Under the pieces are notes generated by a model. It saw only the letters and a list, made by a program, of their open reading frames with translations. It had not been told where the DNA came from and did no database searches. The translations under genes were made by a program, and so were the position numbers. From contig JBNGIO010006003.1 in assembly GCA_049999805.1 (NCBI GenBank), forward strand, positions 71,897-135,896: a stretch of DNA of 64,000 bases, written 5' to 3'. Source of the DNA: Folioceros fuciformis (taxonomy: Eukaryota; Anthocerotophyta; Anthocerotopsida; Anthocerotales). This document shows positions 45,701-58,730 of the stretch, piece by piece; position 1 is the first letter of the stretch, and every line of letters starts with the position of its first letter.

Positions 45701-46457
45701 CAAACGTTATATCTTCGATATCTAGTCCATTCACAATTCACCATTCACGTTGCTGCGACCAGTGCACATTCATTCACAGACATCAATTGCTTCACATCAA
45801 AACCACAACTAACCTGCCAAGCAATTCGATCAAGGTTCAGAGTAAGGAGCAGCGTTCTGGCACCCATGCGTGCAGCTGCTAGAGCAGCCTCACAGCCAGC
45901 GTGTCCTCCCCCAACCACCAAAACATCATATCTTTCTTCCATTCCACCTGAACGATCAAGGACACCTTCACGTCACTTCCATGGCCGTCGGGCTCTCTTA
46001 CTCCCATTCGACAGGGGTCAGCGAAAATAAATCTGCAGCTTCCTGGCTTACAAGATTGCGAGCTCGAGGTGAAAGCTCTGGTTGTAGCTTGCAGAGGTCG
46101 ACCTGCTGGCCCTGGTGCACACCATTTCCAATTCCAACGTACAAAAGGTATCCTGCTGGCCCCCGCGACGCCCCTCCTACTCTGGCATAAACAGCTCTGC
46201 TCCACCCGTTGTCTGAATCGAGACATGCGCCAGCCTGGCGACGGCAGCGGTGCTCGAGATGCAAATCCTGAAGGGCCGCACGATAATTGTCGCTGGCGAA
46301 CCCCCGGAGCGGACAGGCAAGTTCCCACTGGACCGTCCGCCATGACCCAAGAGGCTGCGAACGAAGCACGGGACCTCAAGAGATGGCATCGCGCAGCTGT
46401 TCTGTGCAGAGGAGTTGCCGAGTGCTGCAGGGCAACTCCTCCACAGGTGCCTGCCAT
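42707..46457 (-). CDS. mnmG: Organellar tRNA uridine-5-carboxymethylaminomethyl modification enzyme MnmG (GidA)
   Basis: FAD enzyme that with MnmE modifies U34 of organellar tRNAs. Thirteen exons join in phase: 46457-46052, 45947-45814, 45660-45569, 45457-45344, 45199-44869, 44702-44523, 44418-44338, 44239-44021, 43906-43764, 43633-43437, 43387-43167, 43068-42976, 42880-42707, giving 794 residues. Exon 1 is an Arg/Ser/Ala-rich leader of about 135 residues ([20 protein letters not shown]), a probable organelle targeting peptide. Signatures are the FAD-binding [56 protein letters not shown], the Cys-containing [18 protein letters not shown] and [18 protein letters not shown]. The bacterial protein has about 630 residues, so the excess is the leader. 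The exon 1 junction is the least certain, and a start at the ATG giving [13 protein letters not shown] would be leaderless. Confidence 0.92.
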
Positions 46458-47947
46458 GCCAGCAGCGATGCAGGAGCTGAGCTGATTGCACAACGGGGAG
46501 GGGAGGGGAGGCTCGGGTCTTCAGCCGCGCAGTAGCATCACACGGGCGGTTCCCAGCCCCATCAGCACTGCCATTGTGAGCTGCGACAGAGTCCCAGGTG
46601 ATAAGCATTGAGATGCAGGATAAGCATTTAGGTCTTCCTTCTTCTTTTGAGGATTCATTCCAGGTCTGTCTTCTCTGAAGGATTGGTCCACAGATGATTA
46701 AGGATAAAGCTATGGAGTTCATTTAGCTGTGTGAGGAGAAGTTCCACCCAGTAAGCTAGAAATCTAGATATTACGTTTAAGCACGTTCTAGACTGAGATT
46801 TGGGAAGCACTTCAAGGGGTCGTTTGCCTGGGCCTCGTGTGCAGATGTATAGTACTTTGAGTTTGGACGTAGACACTAAGCAGTTTCCAGCATATCGCCT
46901 CTCTTACGAGTTCACCTTCTCACACGTAGCAAACGTTATCTATTGCCGATGCCCCCACCCTTTCACTTAATTGGGCTGATAGTGCAGGATGGCCGAAGAG
47001 AGTGTACACGACGCATGTGGTATGTGCACGCTTGATTCCATAGCTTTTCGAGCTATCTGGCTTTCATTGGACGTCCTTCGCCAGCAACCCTAACTGCGAT
47101 CGTGACTCAAAGATGGTAGGTATTAGGTGGCATTTGCCCACATTCCCGACTTCGTACTCAATGGCCGAGAAAAGTCCTACTCCAAAGACAAGCAGATCCA
47201 AACACGAAGGACAAGGCAGCCCATTGTAGGACTCAAGACAAGACAACCGCAAGTCCAACAAGAAGTAATAGCCAATTCCCGTCATTCAACATTTACCCAA
47301 ATTGCAAATTCTGGATAACGCTGCACTGGGCTCTTGCACGATATCTTGCTGGGAAACATTGAAGGTAATAAGGTGCACACGGTAGCATGTGTACAATACT
47401 TCCCCGAAACCATGAACTGTCCTTGATCATCTGTGAGTCTTACAAACTACATGTAATTCCAGATATATCGTAACATCTGCACCAAAAGTTAAAAAATACA
47501 ACTTGACCTGAAGCGCCCAAAACTTGCCGGGACTTATACCCCCACCCCGGGACAAGTTATTTAAATGCCTGTACCATGATAAAGCTTTCTTCATGCCTGC
47601 GTTGGAGCCCAAAATGTACCTCCATCTACGAAAGGCACTGCAATGAAGAACTACACCACAGACAAGACAACCCACAGCTTCACGTTCTCCCGCTGGGTAC
47701 GTTGCAGATGCCTACAAAGACCAAATCAGTAGGATGCAGGGCCACCGGGGTACTACTTGGTGACTTCCATCAAGCTCACAAGCTTCGGTCACCAAGTCAA
47801 CCCTGTCTACTGATCTGGTTAGGAGAGAGCACTAGTTAAGTTTTCCATGCAGTCACGGGCGTCCATCATAGTCCAAAGTTTGTCTACGCTGTGTGCTAAC
47901 AAGATGACCCGCACCTGAAGGCAAATTGTGCAGGAGGAATCGACACA
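46458..47947. other. Intergenic region without a recognisable gene
   Basis: About 1.5 kb containing the MnmG promoter and the kinase 3' region. Short open frames on both strands show no family. No repeats or RNA genes seen. Confidence 0.45.
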
Positions 47948-50900
47948 CTACGAAACTGTTCGCCCATAACTGACAGCTGCAATATAGAGATTCTTGGACC
48001 ACTTCTCCTAAACACAAGTTGAAAACGAGTCAGCCGTGTAGCGGAAGCCCAACGAAAACTCATGAAACGGTGTCTCCTGTCACTCACCTTCACATGCGTG
48101 CTGGGAAATGCAGAAGTACGTAGCGTTTCCTGCGTCTCATCCGCAGGCTTCCTACGAGGAACACTCAGCACAAAAGCAGCTTGGTCCCAGGTCGCGGCAG
48201 TGGACGTTATACGATAGCCATTGTCCCACCGTCTGTGAATACCTTCACTTGGGTACAGAAAATCAAGCTCCACAACCTGATTGAGACACGTCATGCAGCG
48301 TCAGAAAAAAGAAAAAACACCCACTCGTTGAGACAGTGAATCAAGGAGGCCCACCTGATCTGAGAACCCTGCATTCCGTGACATGACAACCCCCCATCGA
48401 CTGCCGGCAGTTGCCATAGACGTCACATAGAAACCCTCTCTCCATTTCTTGTTTATCCACTTGAATGGGAATGAATCACTAACTTTGTACGACTGCTGAG
48501 TGTATGATGTCCCTGAACGGATGCCAAACGACATTGAATAAGAAAAATCAAAACCCACATACACCTCAGGAAAAGTGTGCATATGAACCAAAGAGAGATA
48601 CGCACCTTTGGACATCACAACAAGTGAGCTTCCATTCGTTGCTCCTGCAATGGCACTGATATAGAAGTTTTTCTCCCACTGCTCCATTATCCATTCCTGA
48701 AATGCCTCAAAACATTAACGATGCAGGCACCAGCCTCCCGTGCGTCTGGTATCAGGTTACATGGAAGTGGCACACCAACCTTGTGTAAAAAAACATGAGA
48801 CAGTTCATAGACTTGTGCCGTGAACCCCGTTCCAGCATCCATGATCAATGCCCAAAGATTTGTACAGGAGGCTACACTGCTTATGTACAGTCCATCTTCA
48901 TTGCCCTTCTCAACGTGCTGAGTCAACCTTGAGTCCGCAACATTATAGTGATACCTGCAGTCACCTCGATTGTTCAGGTATCTATTTGGAATTAGATTTT
49001 AGGATTTGCCGCGTTGTTAGACAGCTCTCAGGCGGGAGTTCTGGCCATCACCTTTGCTTCATGGGTCGGCGGGCGTTGTACACTGTGATCCATTGAGTAG
49101 CAGGCATTCCCAGTCGTATTTTTTTCTTCGGCTGGTCATCTTCCTCTTCATCAACTGGGAATCTGCCTCGCTTTTGGCCAACCTGCAGACAGATGGGTTG
49201 TAAACAGTAAGAAACCTCGAAGAAAAACTGTTGACTCCACGCACTGTACAATTTCAAAACGTCCTCCCAAGAAACTACAAGACATCCTCATTCCCTTCCC
49301 GTAAACACACGTAAAGGTGATAGATCCGAAAGGCACGACCAACATGAAGGAAACACTCACCTTCTGAGCTCCGTCTGTGTTGATGGGTCTAACTGCCGGG
49401 TTTGGACCCAGGACACTATCGAACAGACTTATGAGCTTTCCATAATTAGGTTCTTCATCGAACTTCATGTTCACTACAACTTCGAGAAACTGCTTGAAAG
49501 GAACGGGGCAGAAGCAACATAACATCTCAGGAGAGGTGGCCATCTTCTTCTTGCAGACCAGAAAACCTTTATTCTCGCCCTGAAAAACACAATTAACCAC
49601 TGACTGAGGAACAACATTGAAAAACAGGAGACGTAGTACGCAAAAGTTTAGAAATCCAGTACTACTCAGTTCTACCAGGAAGGAAAAGAATCTTTTACCT
49701 GATATCCTTGCCATGGAAGGCGACCTCGGAGTAAGAACACCAATGTGTACGCAAGAGACTCCAAATCGTCTCTCCTGCTGCCTGTTCGACCTAAATGTGC
49801 ATGAACACTCGCATATCGCACAGTTCCCCTAAGGTAAAAAGGGCATGAAATGCACCCTGGTAAGATTCCTCAAAAGAGAATGAAGGGACCATATGGAAAG
49901 GAGTCTGAAGAGGAACTAGGAGTACCAGAAAGATGCTCACATACCGGAACACATCAGGCCTCTGATCATAGTCTACATGCTGGTTAGTGGTACCATCCTT
50001 CCACCTTGTTGCTGTAACCACAAACCACAGGGTAAGCGTTCAGGCATTGGAACAGAGACCAGAGCGAACAAAAGAAAGGGACAAGAAGCTAAGAAGACAC
50101 GCACCTAAACCCAGGTCTACGAGAAACAACTTCTTTTCGTCAACCGTTCCTGGCTGACCAAGTAGAAAATTCTCTGGCTTAACATCACCATGCACGTAGC
50201 TGCAAACAGCACGCACAAAACCAACCATTACAGCTATCCATGACAAACAAGATCGCCAGAAACCCAGCAGCATTGCCAAGTCAAACGAAACAAGTACAAG
50301 AACATACCCCCTTGAGTGCATTTTCTCGAGGATTGATATAGACTCGACTGCAATGCATGCAACCATCTCTGTCGACATCCTGCAGATACAATAGAGGTCA
50401 AAGTGAGCACAGTCATAGAGAACGTTGACACGACCCGCATTTCCAGTACAAGGTGCACTTACGATTGCCCAGACGAGTTCCAGACATCCCACAAGCTTGG
50501 TCCCAGCATGTCCATGACCTGAGACGCGGAGAAGACGACTGTTATTAAATCAAGACAATCTTCAAAAAGAGAAGGGGAACCAAGATATCGCAATTCCGAA
50601 CGACAACTGCCCCACGTGAAACCCCAGCCTACCATGACGTAGTAGTCCCCCTGCCTGCCTTTGAAATGAACACGGGGAACGCCATGACTCCCACCTAGAG
50701 TGCTGCCGGACACGGGAAAACAAAAAAGACGAAGATGGTCAGCGTCCAATCAGCCCTCAATTTAGCATGGGCAGCGAATGGCATACGTACGTGTAAACCT
50801 GCCACTCATAAGGCGGGCCATAATTACAGCCTTTGCTGCTACGGTGCTCAAACTTGAGAGCCACCTAAAGAGCGAGAATGGCTCAACGTCAGGCATAACC

Positions 50901-51844
50901 ACAAGAAGTGCAAAAAATGGCCAGGGACAGTCGACAAACACTGAGATGAAAGAAGCACACGCACCTCAACGGCCTGAGGCCCAGTTCGTTCTGTTCCACC
51001 ATTGATACGCCGACCTACATAAACCTGTCCAAAGCCACCTTTTCCAAGCTTTCGCTCAATCTTGTACACCGGGGACCCTCCAACCTGGACCTGCACATGG
51101 GAGCATGGCATAAAACACTATCAGACGATCGGAGATTCAAAATCAGACGGCGTCCCTCAGAGTGGAAGGGGAAAACGCTGGACGAATCCCACAGGGCGTA
51201 CAGAACACGCAGGCACACAACAAGACTCTTAAGAGGAGACGAGACATGAAACCGACCCTCTCCGGAAGAGGTGCAGTGCTGCCTTCTTCTTCCGCACCCG
51301 GAACCTTGTCGGCAGTCCTCCCGGCGCTCTCTTCTTCCATTTCTTGCTTCACGGGGGCTTCAATAACCTGAACTAGATCTAAATCGTGCTTCACCTGTAG
51401 CTGGCGATGATCCGGCGACCGCTCCGGCTCGGGACCCTGGCTGCGAGATCCAGGCGCGGAAGCCGGGTAGACAACCTTCTTCCTGGCGAGCGGGGCGGCG
51501 GGCCTGGGTGCCGAGGCGGGCGCAACCTTAGCGACGCGCACGGGCTTGGCGGGCCGGGCAGCGGTGGTAGCCTTGGCCCTGGCCGCGGGCACAACCCTAG
51601 GCGCGGTGGTGACTCCCCCCGCGATAGCCTGCTGTGCCACAGCCGCGCGGGTGCGCACGCGGTTAGTGGCGGGAGAGGTAAGATCGACCACTTCTGGCGG
51701 CGGCCTCCTCCTGGCAGGTGTCCTCCGGCCACTTCCAACACCCGAGTCGGGGAAAGCGGGAGCTACAGGAGCTGGCGCAGGCAGGCGCGAGGGATTGGCA
51801 GACGCAGCGTGAGATTGGCGGGCTCCACTACGCAGCTCTGGCAT
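47948..51844 (-). CDS. MLK-type casein kinase 1-like Ser/Thr kinase
   Basis: Sixteen exons join in phase: 51844-51257, 51090-50965, 50864-50791, 50702-50633, 50518-50463, 50379-50308, 50199-50105, 50011-49945, 49828-49699, 49579-49361, 49182-49052, 48954-48780, 48696-48606, 48512-48355, 48276-48088, 48007-47948, giving 766 residues. The N-terminus ([11 protein letters not shown]) and Pro/Ala/Arg-rich region of about 196 residues are typical of the plant MLK (photoregulatory protein kinase) branch. Kinase motifs are [11 protein letters not shown] (about 211-221), the catalytic [22 protein letters not shown] in place of DFG, and the CK1 family's [20 protein letters not shown] basic [20 protein letters not shown] stretch resembles a nuclear signal. 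The C-terminal ISS/ITS.A repeats ([37 protein letters not shown]) match the family. MLKs phosphorylate histone H3 and act in light, ABA and flowering control, by family. Confidence 0.93.
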
Positions 51845-53869
51845 CCTTCACCCATGCACTCCCCCGCGAGCAGCCAGACCAACGCACCTCGACGCCCCTG
51901 GCGGTGTGCCTCCTGCTGCTGCGGCTGCGATCCTCTGCGCACCTCGCTCATATCTTTGCTCCAATGCCGCCTTGTGGCCGCCCCGCCTCTCCGTCCCCGC
52001 ATGCAGCCTCGTAGAGCCTATCCTCCTCTACCCCGCCACCTACCCTATCCTAGCCTAGCCTATTCTATCCTAGCCGACTCCGGCACCCGAGGCCCGTCTG
52101 TCTGTCTCCCCTTCACTGCGAGCATGGACAAGCCGCCTGCCTGGCTCCGCGAGTTCGCACCAAACCCCAACCTCCTTCCAGCCCGCGCCCCTTCCCTTCC
52201 CTTCTCTTCTCTTCACTTCCCTTCCTCTTCCTTCCTTCCTTCCTGCCCTCTCCTCCCCTGACACCGCGTCCTCCTCCGCTCCTGGTGCCTACCCTCGCCC
52301 CGGCCCCTGCCGCTGGCCAAGAGCGGTCAGTGGATCTCGGCGCGCAGGCTGCAGCGCGCGGGAAGCGCACAATGCGGCGGCTGGGGTTGGCGCGAAGTCG
52401 CGGGGAGCATGTTGCACCCGTAGCAGCGGGATGTGATGCAGGAGGAGACGGAAGAATGCAGAGGGTTTCACCGCGCTCGCACTCTCGCCGAAGGGAGAGA
52501 GAAGCGATGGACGGAGAGGGAGAGAGAGAAAGAGTCCGTGGTCACCACAGAGCACAGCACAGGCACCAGCTCCAAATCACACACAATCAATCACTGTGCG
52601 TAAAAACGCGCGGCAGTCCACAAGCCAAGGCCCAAGGGGCTTTCATTTCCACATATGTATGTACATGCGTCCTTCCCTCCCTACTTCTGCTACTCCAATT
52701 CCACTCCACAGTGGGCCTTCAAAAAAAGGTCGGGTCCATTGTCCCACTTGCTTAACTTAAAAACAGGCCAGCCAGTCAGCCCAACCCAGCCCAGCGTCGT
52801 ACGCTGCTCTGCCATCCCGACATGCCACGCTAATTACCCTGTCTCTCTAGACGCCTTGCGTCTTGCAACGGTGTCCGCTAACTGGTCCCTATGCACTCGG
52901 CGTCATCGTCACTGCGGCGATATTTCCTTTTATGCTTGCTTCTTGCTTCGGGCCCCGCCCACGTCCCGTCGCATTTCAAAAATAAAAAAATCTCCTTCAA
53001 CTGCACATCCTCCAACCACAAATCCTCCTCCATCTCACCAAATTCCCCCTTCACTCGCACTAACCCGGGCATGCACAACACCAGTCAAAAATCTTCCCTA
53101 TCCGGCTTACATCTTGAATGAATGGGCGGCCATCTTGGTATTCAAGATAAGCTTCATACCAATCTCACAATCTCTCTATCTTACCGCCATGAAGGCTCGA
53201 AGAGGTGGGAGCAGAGGTCTTGCTGCATGTATCATGCATTGCTTGTGAACATTAGTACACCATTGTGGTCCGCACATATGTACTTAGGGTCTGTGTGTGT
53301 ACTATTTCCAAACATTGGTGACATCGTTAGAAGGAACACCCGGTGGTACTTGTTTGCTTGTATACAAACTGGTGCATGTGATGTCTCAGAGCAAGAAGAA
53401 ACTTGGGGATGTTCGATGATTGTGATGTTGTACGTCCTGGTTTTACATCTGCACCTTGGGTGGTGACTCGCTTGATGCTGTACTGTACATGTGCTGGTGA
53501 TGATAAATTTTCAAAGCATGGAGATCGAAGTCCACATCCCTGATAAAAGTGCAATTCTGCAGAAAGGCTCATTGTGCTCTAGGACTTATTGGCACCTCTT
53601 TCGTACAATGAGACTCAGTGCTTGTTGTGCAATCTCCATATGCTTGCTTCCCGTCATGGAACTTTCTTGTTGCTTTGCGCCTCTTTCGTACAATGAGATT
53701 TAGTTCTCATTGTGCAACCTACATATGCTTGCTTCTTCTACCACGCAACTTACTTGTTGCTCCACATTTACTTGAGCCTTCTTTGTTCAATGTCGCCTCT
53801 TAGTCATGCAGATGTGTTGCCATCTTGTCCTTGCTTCATCACCTCTGTGTTACCTTGGTACCTACTTGC

Positions 53870-54072
53870 GCCTTCCTTTCTTCCTTCTTTCTTGCATGTT
53901 GCAATGTCTTCTCTTAGTCATGCTTGCCCCTTCTGTACCTTGTTACACCTTCCTTCCTTCCTACATGTTGCAATGTCTTCTCTTAGTCATGCTTGCCTTA
54001 CACCTTCCTTCCTTCCTACATGTTGCAAATGTCTTCTCTTAGTGCTGTAATGTCTTCTCTTGGTCATGCTTG
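53870..54072. repeat. Degenerate tandem repeat (ACCTTCCTTCCTTCCTACATGTTGC...)
   Basis: Three to four copies of a unit of about 55-60 bases ending ATGTCTTCTCTTAGTCATGC. The last copies are shortened. Confidence 0.75.
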
Positions 54073-54323
54073 CGCCTTTTGTCCGCAGTGTTTCTCTTAG
54101 CCATGTGGAAGCATTTCATAACCGACTTGTGTCTTCTTGCTGTGTCTTCTTGCCGCACTACATTGTGGTACAGTGAACTTTATGCCTTGTGCTCGTGCAC
54201 TTTGATGAGACAGTTGTCTACCTTTTCTAGCTCAATAAGTGAACTCATATATAAGTTCTAGGGCTAGGCAAGTCAACTCAGATAATTCAAAGTGTAGACC
54301 TACCTAGAGTTTTTGCAGCTCGC

Positions 54324-54383
54324 AAGCTCGTTCGCTCCCAAGGCATGTAAAGCAAGCTCCTTCGCTCCCAAGGCATGTAAAGC
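54324..54383. repeat. 30-bp tandem duplication
   Basis: Two consecutive copies of a unit of about 30 bases containing TTCGCTCCCAAGGCATGTAA, differing at very few positions. Confidence 0.8.
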
Positions 54384-55331
54384 TTTTACAACTAGCCAGT
54401 CCCATTGGATAGGGCTTCTAGCATAGGTGTCTACCCCATTGCGTACGGCTCTCACAAGCTGTGAGTGCCATAGAACCTTTTAGGGTTTTGTGTGTATAGA
54501 ATTATATGTGTAGATGAATCCTCTAGGACACAGAGGCACATTCTAAAAGGGCCCTTTGAGACAAGGAAGGAAGGCACATTGTGGAAGGGCTCTTTGACCA
54601 AGGGAAGGGATGCTGCATGAAGTAAGATAGATAAACATTGAAGTGGGAAGAAGATAGCTCCGGTCGTTGGACCTTTGGCGTGGTAGGATTCAACAAAGAT
54701 GTGAGAAACGACGTGCAAGATAAAATATGTGACAGAAAATGAAAATAGCTAATATAGCGAGAGCCTTACGTTGCAACGGAGTTGGTGAGGCCGAGTGTTG
54801 TGTGCAAAGACGATCGACCCTACAGACACGATCGTCACCAGGGACATCTCGACGACGTCCGGGCCTCGTCTCCACGATATCCCTGCCTCGTCTGCGGAGA
54901 AATATCCCGTAAATCGATGGGGACGTGGAGTGACAGGAATCATCAACAGTGTGCGGGAATCGTAGTTTACCACGCAACCTGAGTTGGAATCGGCAGTTTT
55001 ATACACACAAGTGTCCCCAAGGGAGCAAGCAAGTCACCGCGGTGGAGGGGCGATGCCGGAAGGTTTTGTGGACGACTTTGGAAGGACGAAGTACATCACG
55101 AAATGTAGGAATCAATCACACGAAACAGACGCCATTGGAATCACGCAAACATTGCACTTCTCGGAGGCGGCAGCAGTGTTCCCACCATTCCACTCTTGGC
55201 TTCCTCGATTTCCAGACTCCGGACGACTTTCCTCATCACCACCTACTGAGGCTGTAGTTTGGTGCCTTCGTAGCACGTGGATGGGATGTGGAGAGAGGCT
55301 CACCAAAATTGTTGTAACTCGTTTCTTCCTT

Positions 55332-58300
55332 TTACCCTGTGAGAACTCCTGCTAGAATCTCGCTCTTGCCACGAACTGTAATGGTGTAGGCGAGGCGGAT
55401 GGCATCCAGCCACCCTTCCATCAGCTCCCAGGAATCTGCTACCTGCAGGCCGACATCGTTTTCAGGATCAGAAGAGAGGCTGGGGTTCAGGTGGCGGACA
55501 GCAGGGAGAACGTGGAGACCGGACTCACAAAGTATTGTTGCCTGGTGCTTGTGTCGATCCGGAAGCCGCCCCCCACAGGCAGGCTCAGGTCGGCAGATGG
55601 AGTCATGTAGACGATGTCCTCCAGCTCCATTCTGAAGGAGGAGATCTTGACCGGTGTCTTTGCCATGGACGGACTCGAGGGCTCCGACCCGCCTGGGTTA
55701 GTTATCCTTCGCGAGAAATTTTTGGCGAGCTTCTCTTCTGGTTTATCCATCTTGCAGGTTACACGGTCAAGATCGATTCACGTTAGGGCTTACAAAACAT
55801 TCCTCAGCACTCAAAAGTGAACCAGGTAGGTGCACTGAAGTTCGATAGATACCTCGTAGAACGCCTCATGGTCGATGACAAACCACAACCTCTTCCAGTC
55901 ATTATGCGGGGCTAGAGAATCATCCCCGGGATGAACAAGCAAGTAGCCTGCCTTCAGGTATGGCAGAGGAAGCTGCAGCCATTGCAAACACTGCATGTCA
56001 GATGGACGTTTCATCACGCGTCACAAGAACACAATCCCAAAATTCTCATCGTCTTCTAATAGACTCAGGAGGGGACGAACGAGCACCATTGATCTGACAA
56101 GCCGAAGAGCACTCCTGTAAACCTGCCGGCTTCAACCCACACAAGACTAACGGTGAGAACACAACACAGCACAACTTCAATTGGGCGTGAAGCCTACCAG
56201 AGCCCACAGAGGAAACAATCTACAAACTTCGATGGTTCAAGAGGATCCAATGACCAACCGGATAGTCGGGCTTCAAAGAATGTGCAGCGGCGATGTAGAT
56301 GGCTGATTGGCTGTACAGTTCAGAAGGCATGTGGTCTGGTCGAGATACTTTCCGACCACTTCGAAGCGTGTCCTCAGCTAGGCCATACTGCACATGGCAC
56401 AAGGAAGTTATTGGCTTGCAATATGCATTTCAGGAGTGAAATGCAAAAAAGGGGAACCACAGGGCTCCGTCATCTCAACACACTCACCAGGACAGTACCC
56501 AGGTTGTACACTGCTCGATGAAAGTCAAAGCGGAGTCCTATTGCAGCCCGAAACTGCAACAGAATCAAACGAGTGGTGAGTTTCTCCCTTAGGCAAAATG
56601 GATGAGGCAAAAGTGACGACAAAAATTGCAGCTCAACTGTCTTTCACCCTTGAAAGCAATCGACTCGTGGTGTCGGTGAGCGAGAGAGGGGAATGGGTGG
56701 CGGTGGGGAATGAGGGTGCTGCAGTCTATACTTAGCTTACCTTTCTTATTGCACTCCTTATGATTCCACGCTTCTCCTTAAGTGGAACTATAGCGCCAAG
56801 CTCCTGCGACAGTCGACACCCTTCAGAAACTTTGCAAACATATCACACGGGACCAGTCCGTGTTGCAAACAGTGGGTTGTCCCACCTGCAGTGCCAGTCC
56901 CCAGTTGTTGAGAGCCTGCAAATCACCACAAGAGTTAATCGTCTGTGCTAGGCAGTTACTCACGACAGCACCCTTTTCAATACAAAAGCAACTGCTGATC
57001 TACAAAAGAATGCCCTGAGATGCTAGGGCCCAGGCATCCACCTGCGGGCTGTTCCAGTTGAGCTGCAAAGACCTTTCGTACTTCTCACAAGCCTGCACAG
57101 GTGCCCAATGACCCCACTTATTTCTATCCCCACTGCGAGGACTGAAGGGACCCTAAACTCGAAGCCTGCAATGCACAATCCAATCCCATAAACTTGAAGC
57201 ACAAACAGGGAAGTTGGAACAAAACCTGCTTCCAAAGTTCCTCTGCCTCCTTGGTTCTACCCCTGATCTTTGCACGATCAGAAATGGCAATCGCCCAGTT
57301 GTAGTACGCCTGGTTGCAACCATCAAACTCTCACTGTGAGAATCGCTGAATAACACATGAACAACAGCTTCTCCCACCACCGGAAAGATGGCCCCAGGGC
57401 CCGGAAACTGGAAAATACAGGGTGTTCACACCTCATGGAGCGACGGGCAGATACTAATCGCAGCTTCGTACTTGCTGCACGCATCTTCAAGCAGCACATC
57501 CTTTCCCGGGGGGCCACCATCTAGTGGCGTGTTATCCGCGGTTTCCTGCGCCCACGTACAAAGAAAAGACTCTGAAAAGAGCAACGCCTCCTGAGCCCCC
57601 AACCCACAGTCCCGACGATCATGACACCCAACCTCCCACGAACTCCGCACCAACTCACCTGGAGCACCAAAGCCCAATTGTACATGGCATCGAAGTCATC
57701 CGCGTTGGCAGCAACCGCCCTGGAGTACCTGAACCAAAACAGCCCAAATCCCACAATTCAGCATCCCGATCCCAGGATCTCGCTCACTCACAATCCAATT
57801 CTCACCTCCTGGCAGCAAAAGACAACATCCTTTGCCGAGAGTGCTGATCATCCTCCCCAGGCACTGCACTACTGCGGANNNNNNNNNNNNNNNNNNNNNN
57901 NNNNNNNNNNNNNNNNNNNNNNNNNNNNNNNNNNNNNNNNNNNNNNNNNNNNNNNNNNNNNNNNNNNNNNNNNNNNNNCTTCTCCTCCACGATCTCACTC
58001 ACATGCGCTTGAACTTCCACGTGCACTTGCTCCCCGGTCACCTGCTCCTCGATCTTCCCCAGCTGCCCCTCCACTTTCTCTTGCTCCTCAATCCTCTGCT
58101 CCTGGATCCCATTCCCATGCTCCTCGATCTCACCCACCTGCCCCTGCACCTGCTCCCGCTCCTGCTCCTGCTCCTCGATATCGCCCGACTGCTCCTTAGC
58201 CTCCGTCACAACCTCGGGGTGCCCCTCCACAGGTTCCTCGATCTCACTACCCCGCACGGCCTCCTTCCCACAGTCCTGCTCAGGCTGCTGATCAGCCTCC

Positions 58301-58473
58301 TTCCCAGAGTCCTGCTCAGGCTGCTGACCAGCCTCCTTCCCAGAGTCCCGCTCAGGCTGCTGACCAGCCTCCTTCCCAGAGTCCTGCTCAAGCTGCTGAT
58401 CAGCCTCCTTCCCAGACTCCTGCTCATCCACGAGCACCTCAGAGTCCCCGGTTGCCGTGGCCATCCCGGGCAT
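55332..58473 (-). CDS. HLB1: HLB1-like TPR and PH-domain protein
   Basis: Thirteen exons join in phase: 58473-57806 (contains a 100-N gap), 57728-57659, 57545-57432, 57309-57226, 57092-57042, 56915-56886, 56803-56741, 56553-56488, 56387-56259, 56122-56087, 55972-55853, 55750-55529, 55442-55332, giving about 587 residues if the gap is truly 100 bases. The acidic Glu/Gln-rich N-terminus carries a 12-residue repeat. TPR-like helices follow: [48 protein letters not shown]. The C-terminus is PH-like ([47 protein letters not shown]). Order and length match Arabidopsis HLB1 (At5g41950), which works at the trans-Golgi/early endosome with actin and MIN7. The acceptor before exon 12 (CAAG) is the weakest junction. 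Confidence 0.88.
57879..57978. other. Assembly gap, 100 N, inside HLB1-like exon 1
   Basis: The gap interrupts the acidic N-terminal coding region. Frame continuity across it depends on its true size. Confidence 0.99.
58262..58430. repeat. 36-bp coding tandem repeat in HLB1-like exon 1
   Basis: About five copies of a 36-base unit encode [12 protein letters not shown] and variants (ADQQLEQ, GQQPER, DCGKEAV). The unit is a multiple of three, so the frame is kept. Confidence 0.9.
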
Positions 58474-58730
58474 CCACGATCTCCAGGGCTGTAGTAGAGG
58501 CCCGCCTAAATTGAAAATTCGCGACTCATTTCTGATGCCCAGCCCTTGGCTAGCATGCTCTGGTGGGCTCACCTGTGCGCCAATTTTATACAACCCCGCC
58601 ACATAGCGGCAAAGAAACCATGGGACGAAGGAAGCTTCCGGTTTCCGCCATGCCCTAAATCTCGGACTCGTTGGTACACATGGGGCGACTGGGCCTCGGA
58701 CTGGGCGGGTCTGCGCTGTCTTTGCATTTA

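Larger units (their letters stand above)
51845..55331. other. Long intergenic region with decayed repeats
   Basis: About 3.5 kb. Next to the kinase it is C/T-rich (CCTAGCCTA and CCTTCC tracts, about 52,010-52,260), possibly promoter and leader. Further on are pyrimidine-rich repeats (53,590-54,072) and a 30-bp duplication (54,324-54,383). An open frame at 54,984-55,355 (+) and others have no family features. I see no supportable gene. Confidence 0.45.

Noticed and set aside
45879-46722. Alternative N-terminal frames upstream of MnmG
   Set aside because: Two of the three frames run into stops or break phase at the second exon. Only one gives an in-phase targeting leader.
54984-55355. 123-codon plus-strand frame next to the HLB1-like gene
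   Set aside because: It overlaps the 3' end of the HLB1-like gene on the other strand, shows no domain and has an unlikely composition.
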